Under the pieces are notes generated by a model, which saw nothing but the letters and a program-made list of their open reading frames with translations, searched no databases and was not told the DNA's origin. 64,000 nucleotides of DNA from an uncultured Dorea sp. (GTDB lineage Bacteria; Bacillota; Clostridia; Lachnospirales; Lachnospiraceae): positions 1-64,000 of the forward strand of contig CAJTOH010000021.1 of the NCBI GenBank assembly GCA_910577685.1, written 5' to 3'. This document shows, piece by piece, positions 26,201 through 35,870 of this stretch. The translations under genes and the position numbers were made by a program. Every line of letters starts with the position of its first letter. Position 1 is the first letter of the stretch.

Positions 26201-27394
26201 ATGGCACGTAAAGACGATATTTTAAGCATTTATACGAAAGAAGTAGAAGGAATCAAAGAGGCGGGCCTGTTCAAGGGCGAGGCTCCGTTTGTTTCCCCTC
26301 AGGGCGCAAGAGTGAAGATGGAAGACGGAAGAGAGCTGCTTTGCATGTGTGCGAACAACTATCTCGGACTTGGGGACAACCCGCGTCTGATTGAGGCTGC
26401 GAAGAAGACTTACGATGAGAAGGGTTACGGCGTTGCTTCCGTCCGTTTCATCTGCGGAACCCAGGATATTCACAAGAGACTTGAGAAGAAGATCTCTGAT
26501 TTCCTTGGAACGGACGACACGATCCTGTATTCCTCCTGCTTCGATGCCAACGGAGGATTATTCGAGACGATCCTGACGGCGGACGATGCGGTAATCAGCG
26601 ACGAGCTGAACCATGCTTCCATCATCGACGGGGTACGTCTGTGCAAGGCAAAACGTTTCCGCTATAAGAACAACAATATGGAAGACTTAGAGGCGAAGCT
26701 TAAAGAGGCCGACGAGGCAGGCGCAAGGATTAAGCTGATCGCCACGGACGGCGTATTTTCCATGGACGGCATCATCTGTAACTTAAAGGGCGTATGCGAC
26801 CTTGCGGATCAGTACAATGCCCTGGTAATGGTAGACGACAGCCACGCAGTGGGATTCGTAGGCAAGACGGGACGCGGAACGCCGGAACACTGCGGAGTAC
26901 AGGGACGCGTGGACATCATCACCGGAACCCTTGGAAAGGCTCTCGGAGGAGCGTCCGGCGGATATACATCCGGACGCAAGGAGATTATCGACCTGCTCCG
27001 CCAGAGAAGCCGCCCGTACCTGTTCTCTAATTCCTTAGCGCCGGCGATTGCAGGCGCAAGCATCGAATTATTCGATATGCTGGATGAGAGTACCGAGCTT
27101 CGCGACCATCTGGAAGAAGTGACGGCTTATTACCGTAAAGAACTGGTAGATAACGAGTTCGACGTTATCCCGGGAACCCATCCATGCGTGCCGGTTATGC
27201 TGTACGATGAGAAGACGGCGGCAGAGTTCGCTAAGAGGATGATGGAGAAGGGCGTGTATGTCGTAGCGTTCTCCTATCCGGTAGTGCCGAAGGGGAAGGC
27301 AAGAATCCGTACGCAGGTATGCGCAAGCCATACGAAGGAAGATATTGATTTTATCGTGAAGTGCTTCAAAGAAGTAAGAGAAGAGATGCAGTAG
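26201..27394 (+). CDS. kbl: Glycine C-acetyltransferase (2-amino-3-ketobutyrate CoA ligase)
   Basis: The 397-residue PLP enzyme of the alpha-oxoamine synthase family has the substrate region NNYLGLGDNP, the DDSHAVGFVGKTGRGT segment, and the PLP-lysine motif TGTLGKALGGASGG. It cleaves 2-amino-3-ketobutyrate with CoA to glycine and acetyl-CoA. With Tdh it makes the two-step threonine-to-glycine pathway, which yields acetyl-CoA and NADH for an anaerobe. Confidence 0.95.
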   Translation: MARKDDILSIYTKEVEGIKEAGLFKGEAPFVSPQGARVKMEDGRELLCMCANNYLGLGDNPRLIEAAKKTYDEKGYGVASVRFICGTQDIHKRLEKKISDFLGTDDTILYSSCFDANGGLFETILTADDAVISDELNHASIIDGVRLCKAKRFRYKNNNMEDLEAKLKEADEAGARIKLIATDGVFSMDGIICNLKGVCDLADQYNALVMVDDSHAVGFVGKTGRGTPEHCGVQGRVDIITGTLGKALGGASGGYTSGRKEIIDLLRQRSRPYLFSNSLAPAIAGASIELFDMLDESTELRDHLEEVTAYYRKELVDNEFDVIPGTHPCVPVMLYDEKTAAEFAKRMMEKGVYVVAFSYPVVPKGKARIRTQVCASHTKEDIDFIVKCFKEVREEMQ

Positions 27395-27411
27395 TTACCC
27401 AAAAGAAAGCT

Positions 27412-27444
27412 GGGGCGTAGTAAAATATCATTTTACTGCGTCCT
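27412..27444 (+). terminator. Hairpin after kbl
   Basis: Arms GGGGCGTAGTAAAAT (27412-27426) and ATTTTACTGCGTCCT (27430-27444) pair over most of their length. The T-run is poor, so it may terminate only partly. Confidence 0.55.
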
Positions 27445-27571
27445 CTCATTGTCAGATAGTTATCAAATCCCCGGATAGATATTGACAGATAGATAACTAA
27501 CCGGATAGAATTAGGAAACATGCCTGATTCCATAGATTAGGCAGGAATATAAGAATGGAGGAAGAATCATC

Positions 27572-28969
27572 ATGAGTCAGGAAAATATATGGAGATCTTA
27601 TTCCCCGGCCGCATTGGAAGAGCTGGAGAAGGTAAACAACGAGTACAAGGCGTGTCTGGACGAGGGAAAGACGGAGAGGGAGTGCATCGACGCTTCCGTA
27701 GTGAGGCTTGAGAAGAAAGGTTACAAGTCCTTGGAAGCAGTGAAGGAAGCAAAACAGCCTTTGAAGGCGGGAGACAAGGTATACTCCGTATGTATGAACA
27801 AGGCAATTGCAATCTTCCACATCGGCAGGCAGCCTCTCGAGGCGGGAATGAACATCCTCGGCGCACACGTCGATTCCCCGCGTATCGACATCAAGCAGAA
27901 CCCGCTGTATGAGAACGAGGAGTTTGCATATCTTGACACCCATTACTACGGCGGCATCAAGAAATACCAGTGGGTTTCAACTCCCCTTGCCCTTCACGGC
28001 GTAATCGCAAAGAAGGACGGAACTGTGGTAAAGGTAAATATCGGAGAGAAGGACGACGACCCGGTATTCGTTATCACGGACCTGCTGGTGCATCTGGCGG
28101 CGAAGCAGATGGAGAAGAAGGCGAATGAAGTCATCGAAGGAGAGAATCTTGACCTTCTGATCGGCAGCCGCCCGATTGAGAAGGACGAGACGCTTAATAA
28201 AGAAGAGAAGGATGCCGTGAAAGCCAACGTTATGCGGCTTTTAAAGGAATACTACGATATAGAAGAAGAGGACTTTGCATCTGCAGAGCTGGAGATTGTA
28301 CCGGCGGGCAAGGCAAGAGACTGCGGGCTTGACCGGAGTATGATCATGGCTTACGGGCAGGACGACAGGGTGTGCGGTTTCACGTCTCTTTTTGCCATCC
28401 TTGATGTGGAAGAGGTAGAGAGGACGGCGTGCTGCATCCTGGTGGACAAGGAAGAAATCGGCAGCGTAGGCGCGACAGGCATGCATTCCCACTTCTTTGA
28501 GAATGCTGTCGCAGAGCTGATTGCGTTAGAGAGCGGCGAATCAGACCTGAAATTAAGGCGTGCGCTTGCAAATTCCAGAATGTTATCCTCCGACGTAAGC
28601 GCGGCTTACGATCCGATGTTTGCAGAGTGCTTCGAGAAGCGCAGTTCCGCGTTCTTCGGCAAGGGGCTGGTATTCAACAAATTTACCGGAAGCAGGGGAA
28701 AAGGCGGCTCCAATGATGCGAATGCCGAATATCTTGCTAAGATCAGGAAGATGATGGACGACGGCAAGGTGGGTTATCAGTATGCGGAACTTGGCAAGGT
28801 AGACGTAGGCGGCGGCGGAACCATCGCTTATATCATGGCTACCTACGGTATGGAGGTAATCGACAGCGGCGTGGCTGTCCTCAGCATGCACGCTCCATGG
28901 GAGATAACCAGCAAGGCGGACGTATATGAGGCATATAAAGGATATAAGGTATTTTTATTAGCCGAATAG
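27572..28969 (+). CDS. M18 family aminopeptidase
   Basis: The 465-residue metallopeptidase has the M18 pattern: a metal His-Asp pair in GAHVDSPRID, the active-site ILVDKEEIGSVGATG segment, and a late His in LSMHAPWEI. M18 enzymes remove N-terminal, often acidic or neutral, residues from peptides in the cytosol. The length agrees with bacterial M18. Position after opp and tdh-kbl suits peptide import followed by hydrolysis, although it has its own gap and hairpin upstream. The start follows GGAGGAAGAATC. Confidence 0.92.
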   Translation: MSQENIWRSYSPAALEELEKVNNEYKACLDEGKTERECIDASVVRLEKKGYKSLEAVKEAKQPLKAGDKVYSVCMNKAIAIFHIGRQPLEAGMNILGAHVDSPRIDIKQNPLYENEEFAYLDTHYYGGIKKYQWVSTPLALHGVIAKKDGTVVKVNIGEKDDDPVFVITDLLVHLAAKQMEKKANEVIEGENLDLLIGSRPIEKDETLNKEEKDAVKANVMRLLKEYYDIEEEDFASAELEIVPAGKARDCGLDRSMIMAYGQDDRVCGFTSLFAILDVEEVERTACCILVDKEEIGSVGATGMHSHFFENAVAELIALESGESDLKLRRALANSRMLSSDVSAAYDPMFAECFEKRSSAFFGKGLVFNKFTGSRGKGGSNDANAEYLAKIRKMMDDGKVGYQYAELGKVDVGGGGTIAYIMATYGMEVIDSGVAVLSMHAPWEITSKADVYEAYKGYKVFLLAE

Positions 28970-28975
28970 GCTCGG

Positions 28976-29056
28976 GAAAGGAGCTGTCACGAAAGACTTC
29001 GGGGCATGGTTTTTTTGAAACCCTGAAGGTTGCTGCCGTGACGGCTCCTTTCGTTT
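28976..29056 (+). terminator. Large terminator hairpin after the M18 gene
   Basis: Outer arms GAAAGGAGCTGTCACG (28976-28991) and CGTGACGGCTCCTTTC (29037-29052) pair with one G-U, and an inner CTTCGGGG/CCCTGAAG stem extends the helix. GTTTTG follows. It is unusually long for a simple terminator and separates convergent genes. Confidence 0.7.
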
Positions 29057-29091
29057 TGCCCGGTATTCTGCAGCGGGAGGGCCTTCCGTTA

Positions 29092-30033
29092 TCAGCGGGG
29101 CTGCCCGGAAGTCCTGATTCTGTGGCTTCCCCTCAGGGCGTCCGTAATCCCTTTGACGGAAGAAGAATATTCCGAGGGAGACATTCCGGTAGCTGCCTTG
29201 AACTGCTTGGAAAAATACGGCAGGGAGCTGTAAGAGAGATAATAGGCAATCTCCGTGAAATTCATGGTTCCCTCCCGGATAATATCCCGGGCGTGCTGGA
29301 TCTTTAAGGAATTAAAGTAGTCGATTACGCCGCAGCCCTTGGCGTCATGGAACAAGGCCTGCAGGGCGGAACGGCTGACGGAAAATTCATTGCAGATATC
29401 CGACAGTTTGATCTGTTCGCAGATATGGTCTTCCATGAACCGGATAATCCGGTCAAGACGGTCCTGCTTGGCAGACTGTTTCTCGGGGGAGTCCTTGGGG
29501 ATGGCAAAATCCGACACGGTGTCCTCAGGGTGGTGCCTGATACAGCTGATTAAAAATAATTCCAGATAGAGGATGATTAGCTGCTGGGAGGCAAACGGGG
29601 TCTTATCCCGAATCTTCACCTGCTCTACGCTTGGCAGGTTCATGGGAGTGGAGAAGGTCTGCTTTGCCTCGGACATAATGTGGGAAATCAGGGTGCGCTC
29701 ATCTGAGGACAGCGTATAACTCTTATGTACAAAATGTTTCATAGCCGGAGAGCGGCATATGAAGGAAATCGCAATCAGGTTCGGGGAATTCTTGCCGATG
29801 GATTTGATGGCATGGAATTCATTAGGCTGATGAAAGATGATATCGCCGGTATTCAATGTGAGCCACGCGTCGTCGGAGCGGACGGATACGGTTCCGTTGT
29901 CTACATATAGAAATTCCCAGAAATCATGCGCCTCCCCCTGGAAAATGAAGTTCTTCATATACTCAAAGTAATGAAGTGTGATGATTGATTCGATCTGAAT
30001 CTCTTTGTGTAATTTGGTTCTGATATAAGTCAA
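29092..30033 (-). CDS. AraC family transcriptional regulator
   Basis: The 313-residue protein has an N-terminal cupin-like sensor (GDIIFHQPNEFHAI around residue 65) and a C-terminal AraC double helix-turn-helix (about residues 205-305) with IKLSDICNEFSVSRSALQ and YLSYSSLPYFSKQFKAATG. The start is a TTG at 30033, chosen because AGGAGGTGG is 5 nt away; upstream codons back to 30108 lack a ribosome site. It is divergent from the GH129-like gene and is its likely activator, responding to a sugar. Confidence 0.85.
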   Translation of the reverse strand: MTYIRTKLHKEIQIESIITLHYFEYMKNFIFQGEAHDFWEFLYVDNGTVSVRSDDAWLTLNTGDIIFHQPNEFHAIKSIGKNSPNLIAISFICRSPAMKHFVHKSYTLSSDERTLISHIMSEAKQTFSTPMNLPSVEQVKIRDKTPFASQQLIILYLELFLISCIRHHPEDTVSDFAIPKDSPEKQSAKQDRLDRIIRFMEDHICEQIKLSDICNEFSVSRSALQALFHDAKGCGVIDYFNSLKIQHARDIIREGTMNFTEIAYYLSYSSLPYFSKQFKAATGMSPSEYSSSVKGITDALRGSHRIRTSGQPR

Positions 30034-30257
30034 AAATCCACCTCCTGTCTGGCATAGGCCATAAGCCATGTATATGGCGCTAAATATATGGTTTGTGATG
30101 AAGCACACTTTCGTGTGCTTATATAAATGATAGCAGAAATGAGATAATTATACAATAAGCATAGACGATAATGTAAGCATAATTGTGCAAGTCATATTAT
30201 AATACTATATAAATAAAAGAGAAAACGTGCATAATAACTAAAAAAGGAAGGGACGAT
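30034..30257. promoter_or_regulatory. Divergent regulatory region of the sugar locus
   Basis: This gap holds a perfect hairpin AAGCACAC/GTGTGCTT (30101-30120), a dyad GCCAT/ATGGC (30065-30078), and a TATAAT near 30200 that lacks a good -35. A poor -35 beside dyads suits an AraC-activated promoter for the gene at 30258. Confidence 0.45.
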
Positions 30258-32156
30258 ATGATAAGTATTAAAGTAAATAGTATAAAGATTTGTTTTGATG
30301 AAGAAAACCTCCGATACACGTTATATAAAGGAGAGACTAAGTGGGAATGGAGCGGCTCCTATAAGCCGCGCATGGAGTGCGAAGAGGGGATCATAGAGTT
30401 CAAAGATGCGGTTTCCGTCAGCCACGAACAGGTGGACAACGGCCTTGGAAGGGGAATCAGGAGCAGGTATCAGGGATTTTCCGTTGGGGGAACGGAGCTT
30501 CCGTATACGTTCGAGACTTACGTGTGGGTTGAAAAGACGACAGAAAATATCTTTTTTGAATGGATTCCGGTCTGTGAAGACGGGCTGGCAGTGAAGCGTG
30601 TATATTGGCCGGGAGCGATGGAATTCGAGGAGAAACGGGACGACTGGTATACGGTGCTGAACTACCAGCAGGGATTGCTGATCCCGAACACATGGGAGAC
30701 CGAACTTGGGCCGGTGGTATTTGACGGGTTCTTCGGTACGGCAGGGGCATATATGCCTTGGTTCGGGCAGATCAAGGAAGGGGAAGGATGCCTTGCCTTG
30801 TGTACAACGCCTTGGAACGGGGGATATCAGGCGGAGCACCCGGCAGGAGGTCCGTACACCCATGCGAATGTCTATTTCGAGCCAAGCCTTGGCAAGATGG
30901 GATACCGCCGGGTTATGCGCTATACGCTGATGAGTAATTGTGATTACAATGATATGTGTAAGGCGTACCGTACATATGTGAACGAACAGGGGAAACTTCG
31001 TACTTTGAAAGAGAAAGCGGCGAAGGTCCCGGCGGTAGACCGGCTGATTGGTTCCGGGTTCGTACATACGGGAATTAAGACCCATGTGTGCGAGGATTCC
31101 GATTTCTTCGACAAAGATAAGCCGGATATCAACAACCATCTCACCACTTTTGCGGAGAGAGAGGCGCAGATGAGGGGAATCCATGAGGCGGGCGCTAAGA
31201 AAGTATATCTGCATCTGGACGGCTGGGCGCAGCCGGGATACGATAACCGGCATCCGGATTACTCGCCGGCATGTGAGGAAGCAGGCGGTTGGGCAGGGAT
31301 GAAATCCCTTGCGGATACCATGCATGAATTGGGGTACATGTTCGGAATCCACGACCAGTACCGGGACTTTTATCTTGCAGCGCCCAGCTTTGACGAAGAT
31401 TATGCATGCCGGCTGACCGACGGGACGATTCCGCGGCACCAGCGGTGGGCGGGCGGCCCTCAGTCCTACTTATGCGGCACTCAGGCGCCTTATTATGTGA
31501 AGCGTAATTTTGCGGCCCTCAAGGAGAACCAGATTGAGCTGGACGGCGCATATCTGGATGTCTTTACCTGTAATGAAGGGGACGAGTGCAATAATCCCCG
31601 CCACAGGATGACAAGGAAGGACTGCTACGAGGAGAGGAACCGCTGCTTCGATTATCTGATGTCACAGGGAATCCTTCCAAGTTCCGAGGAAGTGAACGAT
31701 TGGTGTGTGCCGAGTATGGTATTCTGCCATTATGCACCTTACGACTTCATGCTGAGGGAGCCGGGGAGTCCGAAGTACGGAGTGCCGGCGCCGCTTTTTA
31801 ACCTGGTATTCCACGACTGCCTGATTGAGCCATGGATGATGGACCGTGTAAGCGACGATGAGGATTATATGCTGTATGCCGTATTGAACGGCGGAGCGCC
31901 TTATCTTCTTCGGGACGGCGCATATCCGAATTTTGACGGTTCCTTTGAGACCTTGGGGTTGGGCCTTAAGGAGGATGTCAAGAGGTGCGACGTGGTCTGT
32001 GAACTGCATGAGAAAGTAGCCAAATGCGAGATGGTGCGTCATGAGATGGTGAATGGGGATTACGCCGTTCAGCGCACAGTCTTTGCGGACGGCACGGCGG
32101 TGACCGTCGATTTCAAAAAGCAGATCTATGAGATTGCTTATGGGGCGGAACAATAA
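30258..32156 (+). CDS. GH129/GH101-like glycoside hydrolase, candidate alpha-N-acetylgalactosaminidase
   Basis: The 632-residue protein has no signal peptide and so should be cytosolic. An N-terminal beta-rich part (about 1-270) precedes a TIM-barrel-like part with KVYLHLDGWAQPGY, GIHDQYRDF, LDGAYLDVF and SSEEVNDW. The Asp434 of LDGAYLDVF and the Glu477/Glu478 of SSEEV fit the nucleophile and acid/base places that I recall for GH129, and the length is close to the bifidobacterial GH129 enzyme; these are from memory and not checked. GH129 removes alpha-GalNAc (Tn antigen) inside cells. A DUF5696-type or other GH101-clan activity is the main alternative. It leads a sugar ABC operon. Confidence 0.6.
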   Translation: MISIKVNSIKICFDEENLRYTLYKGETKWEWSGSYKPRMECEEGIIEFKDAVSVSHEQVDNGLGRGIRSRYQGFSVGGTELPYTFETYVWVEKTTENIFFEWIPVCEDGLAVKRVYWPGAMEFEEKRDDWYTVLNYQQGLLIPNTWETELGPVVFDGFFGTAGAYMPWFGQIKEGEGCLALCTTPWNGGYQAEHPAGGPYTHANVYFEPSLGKMGYRRVMRYTLMSNCDYNDMCKAYRTYVNEQGKLRTLKEKAAKVPAVDRLIGSGFVHTGIKTHVCEDSDFFDKDKPDINNHLTTFAEREAQMRGIHEAGAKKVYLHLDGWAQPGYDNRHPDYSPACEEAGGWAGMKSLADTMHELGYMFGIHDQYRDFYLAAPSFDEDYACRLTDGTIPRHQRWAGGPQSYLCGTQAPYYVKRNFAALKENQIELDGAYLDVFTCNEGDECNNPRHRMTRKDCYEERNRCFDYLMSQGILPSSEEVNDWCVPSMVFCHYAPYDFMLREPGSPKYGVPAPLFNLVFHDCLIEPWMMDRVSDDEDYMLYAVLNGGAPYLLRDGAYPNFDGSFETLGLGLKEDVKRCDVVCELHEKVAKCEMVRHEMVNGDYAVQRTVFADGTAVTVDFKKQIYEIAYGAEQ

Positions 32157-32193
32157 TTTATTATAGAACATTATAAAAGAAAGGGATGGAAAG

Positions 32194-33501
32194 ATGGGAA
32201 AACTGATGAAGGTTGCGATTGCAGGACTTGGCAGCAGGGGAAAAGATTTTTATGCGAAGTCGGCAAATCTTCATCCGGATAAGATGAAGATTGTTGCAAT
32301 CGCAGATATTGACCCGGAGAAGGTGGAACTCGTTGCAGAGGAATATCAGGTGCCGAAAGAGGCCTGCTTTTCCAGCGCGGAAGAGATGCTTAAGCAGGAC
32401 AAACTTGCCGACGCCATGATTATTGCGACTCAGGACCGGCAGCATGTGGGGCATGCCTTGGCGGCTTTAGAGAAGGGCTACCATCTGCTGCTTGAAAAGC
32501 CGGTATCGCCGGATCTTGACGAGTGCAGAAAACTTGCCGATACCGCAAGGCGTCTCGGGAAAAAAGTAGTAGTATGCCATGTGCTCCGGTATACGCCGAT
32601 TTACCAGAAAGTGAAGGAATTGCTGGATTCAGGTATCATCGGAGAGGTTGTTTCGATTATGGCAACCGAGAACGTGGGCTGGTTTCATCAGGCGCATAGT
32701 TTTGTGAGAGGAAATTGGGCGAACTCTGACGAGACGAGTCCGATGATTCTTCAAAAATGCTGCCATGATATGGACTTGTATCCCTGGCTTGCAGGGAAGA
32801 CCTGCGAATCACTGACCTCCTATGGAGATATCTATCTGTTCAAGGAAGAAAATGCCCCTAAAGGATGCGCGAAACGTTGTATGGACGGCTGTCAGGTAAA
32901 GGACGAATGTCCCTTTGACGCAGAAAAGATATATCTGGAGAACAAGGTGGCGGGCTACCGTAAGGGAAACCGCATTTGGCCGTTGGATGTATTGGTACCG
33001 TCCGGACCGACCGAAGAAAAGATTATAGAGGCTATTAAGAACGGCAGATATGGTCAGTGCGTATACCACTGTAATAACAATGTGGTAGATCATCAGGTAG
33101 TGAATTTAAAGATGACAGACGGGACTACTATGAGCTTTACTATGTGTGCGTTCACTCCGGAGACCTCCAGATATGCCCGGTTTATGGGTACCAAAGGCGA
33201 GATACGTGTGGATATGGTGCATGAGGCCAAGGATTGTGAGATCAGCATCCGCAGGTTTGTCAGCGATATGTCTGTGGAGACGATTGATGTGGCTTCTCTG
33301 TCGGAAGATTTCTCCGGCCACGGCGGCGGAGACGACAGGATGGTAGTGGAATTTTTAGATATTATCAGCGGCGAAAAGGCAGAAAGCTCTTATGTGACCT
33401 CTTTAGACCGTTCTCTGGAAAGCCATTACTGCGCGTTGGCGGCAGAATATTCCAGACTTCATGACGGATGTCCCGTAAAGATTACGGAGTTCGCAAAATA
33501 A
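32194..33501 (+). CDS. Gfo/Idh/MocA family oxidoreductase of the sugar locus
   Basis: The 435-residue protein has the Rossmann start VAIAGLGSRGKDF, the EKPVSPD motif expected of the family, and a central HQAHSFVRGNW segment with a Cys-rich stretch (CAKRCMDGCQVKDEC) that could bind a metal. Such long forms are common in glycan loci. Possible roles are oxidation of a released sugar or NAD-dependent, oxidation-assisted glycoside cleavage as described for some gut Gfo/Idh enzymes. It lies 37 bp after the GH129-like gene, so both act on the same substrate by inference. It does not match the GH109 pattern that I know. Confidence 0.8.
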   Translation: MGKLMKVAIAGLGSRGKDFYAKSANLHPDKMKIVAIADIDPEKVELVAEEYQVPKEACFSSAEEMLKQDKLADAMIIATQDRQHVGHALAALEKGYHLLLEKPVSPDLDECRKLADTARRLGKKVVVCHVLRYTPIYQKVKELLDSGIIGEVVSIMATENVGWFHQAHSFVRGNWANSDETSPMILQKCCHDMDLYPWLAGKTCESLTSYGDIYLFKEENAPKGCAKRCMDGCQVKDECPFDAEKIYLENKVAGYRKGNRIWPLDVLVPSGPTEEKIIEAIKNGRYGQCVYHCNNNVVDHQVVNLKMTDGTTMSFTMCAFTPETSRYARFMGTKGEIRVDMVHEAKDCEISIRRFVSDMSVETIDVASLSEDFSGHGGGDDRMVVEFLDIISGEKAESSYVTSLDRSLESHYCALAAEYSRLHDGCPVKITEFAK

Positions 33502-33585
33502 ATGGTATGTAAGCTTTCAAGAACCAGGGAAGCTTCATATATAGATTCAAATTCTGAAAATAATTAAGAAAAGGAGAGTGGAACT

Positions 33586-34905
33586 ATGAAAAAGAATTTG
33601 AGAAGATTAGTAGCATTTGGACTTACGGCAGCGATGGGAGCAACGATGCTTACCGGATGCGGCGGCGGAGACAAGGGTGGAGGTTCTTCATCATCATCCG
33701 GCGGAGGAGGAAGCAAGGATGGTAAAGTTGAGCTTACCATGGCAGTATGGGATTCCGATCAGGAGCCTGTAATGCAGAAGATGGCTGAGGCTTATACCAA
33801 AGAGCATCCAAACGTAACGGTTAAGACACAGCTTACAACCTGGACAGAGTACTGGACCAAGCTTGAGGCAAGCGCGATGGGTAATTCTTCTGCGGATATC
33901 ATTACCATGAACGTGCTTCATGTAGAGGAGTATGCAGACGCAGGTATCTTGATGGATCTGACGGATGCGGAGAAAGAGTCAGACCTTAAAGCAAGCGAGA
34001 ACTTCCCGGCTCCATTGCTGAACGGATATACCGTTGAAGGCAAATTATACGGAATCCCGAAGGATTTTGACACTAACGCTATTTTCTATAATAAAGAGAT
34101 CTTTGACAATGCAGGCGTAGAATATCCGAAGGATGGTATGACTTTTGAGGAGTTCCGCAAGGTTTGTGAGGACCTTGACGCAGCAGGACTTCCGGAAGGC
34201 GTATATCCGGTTCCGGTTAACCGTAACTCAAGCCAGACAACATATTATGCATCTGTTTATGCGAATGACGGATATATTCTGAATGAGGATAATACAGAGG
34301 TAGGCTGGGACGATCCGAAAACAGTTGAAGCAATCCAGCCATGGCTTGACTTAGTACTGGATGGACTTTCACCGTCTCTTGAGCAGATGGCAAACACAGA
34401 TCCGGACAGTATGTTCCAGGGCGGACAGGTAGCAATGTATCTTTCAGGTAACTATATGATTCCTTCTTACAATAAGACTCTGGAAGGAAAGTACGGTATC
34501 GTTTCCAGGCCGACATTTAACGGCAAGAACACGGATATCATCAACGGTCTTGCATTCTCCGTATCCGCATTCACAGAGCATCCGGAGGAGGCTGTAGACT
34601 TCGCATTATGGCTTGGAAGCAAAGAGGCTCAGACAATTCAGGCTGAGGCAGGCGTTGTTATCTCGGCAAGGAACGATTGCCAGGATATCTATGTAGGAAC
34701 ACATCCGGACCTGAACCTGCAGGTATTCCTTGACAATGTAGAGAATGCAGAGCTGCTTCCGCACTGTAAGGCGACATCCGAACTTGCACAGGTTGAGAAG
34801 ACATATCTGGAGCAGGCATGGATGGGCGAGATAACTCTGGAAGAGGCATGTAAGAAGATTAAGCCTGAAGCAGACGCAATCCTTGACAAGATGAACGCAA
34901 AATAA
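33586..34905 (+). CDS. Sugar ABC transporter substrate-binding lipoprotein
   Basis: The 439-residue protein has a lipobox LTGC at about residues 23-26, a Gly/Ser linker, and an SBP_bac_1 domain with MQKMAEAYTKEHPNVTVK and the LYGIPKDFDTNAIFYNKEIF segment typical of oligosaccharide binding proteins. It catches a sugar outside the membrane for the two permeases that follow. No ATPase gene is present, so a shared MsmX-type ATPase is expected. It has a strong AGGAGAG ribosome site. Confidence 0.92.
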   Translation: MKKNLRRLVAFGLTAAMGATMLTGCGGGDKGGGSSSSSGGGGSKDGKVELTMAVWDSDQEPVMQKMAEAYTKEHPNVTVKTQLTTWTEYWTKLEASAMGNSSADIITMNVLHVEEYADAGILMDLTDAEKESDLKASENFPAPLLNGYTVEGKLYGIPKDFDTNAIFYNKEIFDNAGVEYPKDGMTFEEFRKVCEDLDAAGLPEGVYPVPVNRNSSQTTYYASVYANDGYILNEDNTEVGWDDPKTVEAIQPWLDLVLDGLSPSLEQMANTDPDSMFQGGQVAMYLSGNYMIPSYNKTLEGKYGIVSRPTFNGKNTDIINGLAFSVSAFTEHPEEAVDFALWLGSKEAQTIQAEAGVVISARNDCQDIYVGTHPDLNLQVFLDNVENAELLPHCKATSELAQVEKTYLEQAWMGEITLEEACKKIKPEADAILDKMNAK

Positions 34906-34923
34906 GTAAAGTAGGGATAGAGT

Positions 34924-35853
34924 ATGGGCGAGGAAAAGAAAATGGCAAAACCTGTGAAACGGAAAGCCAGTAAAAGAGATATGAAGGACTGGCTGGCAGC
35001 ATATGTTTTTATTGCGCCGGTAACGATCGGACTTGTGATATTCTATGTATTTCCGTTCATCCAGAACTTCTGGTTTAGTTTTAATGATGTGAATAAGTTT
35101 AATATGGCTACCTTTATAGGGCTGGCGAATTACAAGCAATTATTCCAGGAGCCGGATCTGTTTCTGGCTTTGAAGAACACGTTGATCTATGCGGTCGTTA
35201 CGGTTCCGATTGGCCTGGGGCTTTCGCTGGTGGTTGCATCACTGTTGAATTCTAAGATTAAGGGTACTTCCTTTTATCGTACAATATACTTTTTGCCGTC
35301 CGTAACCATGTCAGTAGCCGTTGCCCTGGTATGGAAACTGATCTTCCACAGCGAGTACGGAATCTTCAACGCTCTGATTGAAGCTCTCGGGGGACAGGGA
35401 AAGAGCTGGCTGACTACGCCTTCCACGGCGCTTGGGTGCGTTATGATCGTTGCTATCTGGGGAAGCGTCGGATACAATATGATTATTCTGCTGGCAGGCA
35501 TGCAGGGGATTTCCAAGTCCTATTACGAAGCGGCGGCAATCGACGGTGCCGGTCCCGGAACCATATTTTTCAAGATTACCATACCGTTGCTTTCGCCGAC
35601 GATCTTCTTCGTAATCATCACGGGGATGATCGGCGCCTTCCAGGTGTTCGACAGTATCTATATGATGATTGACCCACAGACAAATCCGGCGTTCAACCAG
35701 GTGAAGACCATGAACGTACTGTTCTACCAGAATGCGTTTATGTACGGATACAAAGGCTATGCGGCGGCAATCGCAATCTTCATGTTCGTAATCATTATGA
35801 TTATTACCGTAATCCAGATGATCGGACAGAAGAAATGGGTGAACTACGACTAA
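34924..35853 (+). CDS. Sugar ABC transporter permease (MalF/UgpA type)
   Basis: The 309-residue protein has a basic N-terminus, six predicted membrane helices, and the EAA loop EAAAIDGAGPGTIFFKITIP. It is the first of two membrane subunits for the importer. ATG at 34924 is used here; the ATG at 34942, with GAGGAAAAG upstream, is a reasonable alternative. Confidence 0.92.
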   Translation: MGEEKKMAKPVKRKASKRDMKDWLAAYVFIAPVTIGLVIFYVFPFIQNFWFSFNDVNKFNMATFIGLANYKQLFQEPDLFLALKNTLIYAVVTVPIGLGLSLVVASLLNSKIKGTSFYRTIYFLPSVTMSVAVALVWKLIFHSEYGIFNALIEALGGQGKSWLTTPSTALGCVMIVAIWGSVGYNMIILLAGMQGISKSYYEAAAIDGAGPGTIFFKITIPLLSPTIFFVIITGMIGAFQVFDSIYMMIDPQTNPAFNQVKTMNVLFYQNAFMYGYKGYAAAIAIFMFVIIMIITVIQMIGQKKWVNYD

Positions 35854-35870
35854 GGGAAGGAGGAAATACT

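Noticed and set aside
32194..33501. GH109 alpha-N-acetylgalactosaminidase call for the Gfo/Idh protein
   Set aside because: The fold is shared, but I do not see the GH109 sequence pattern that I know or the usual export signal; kept as a general oxidoreductase.
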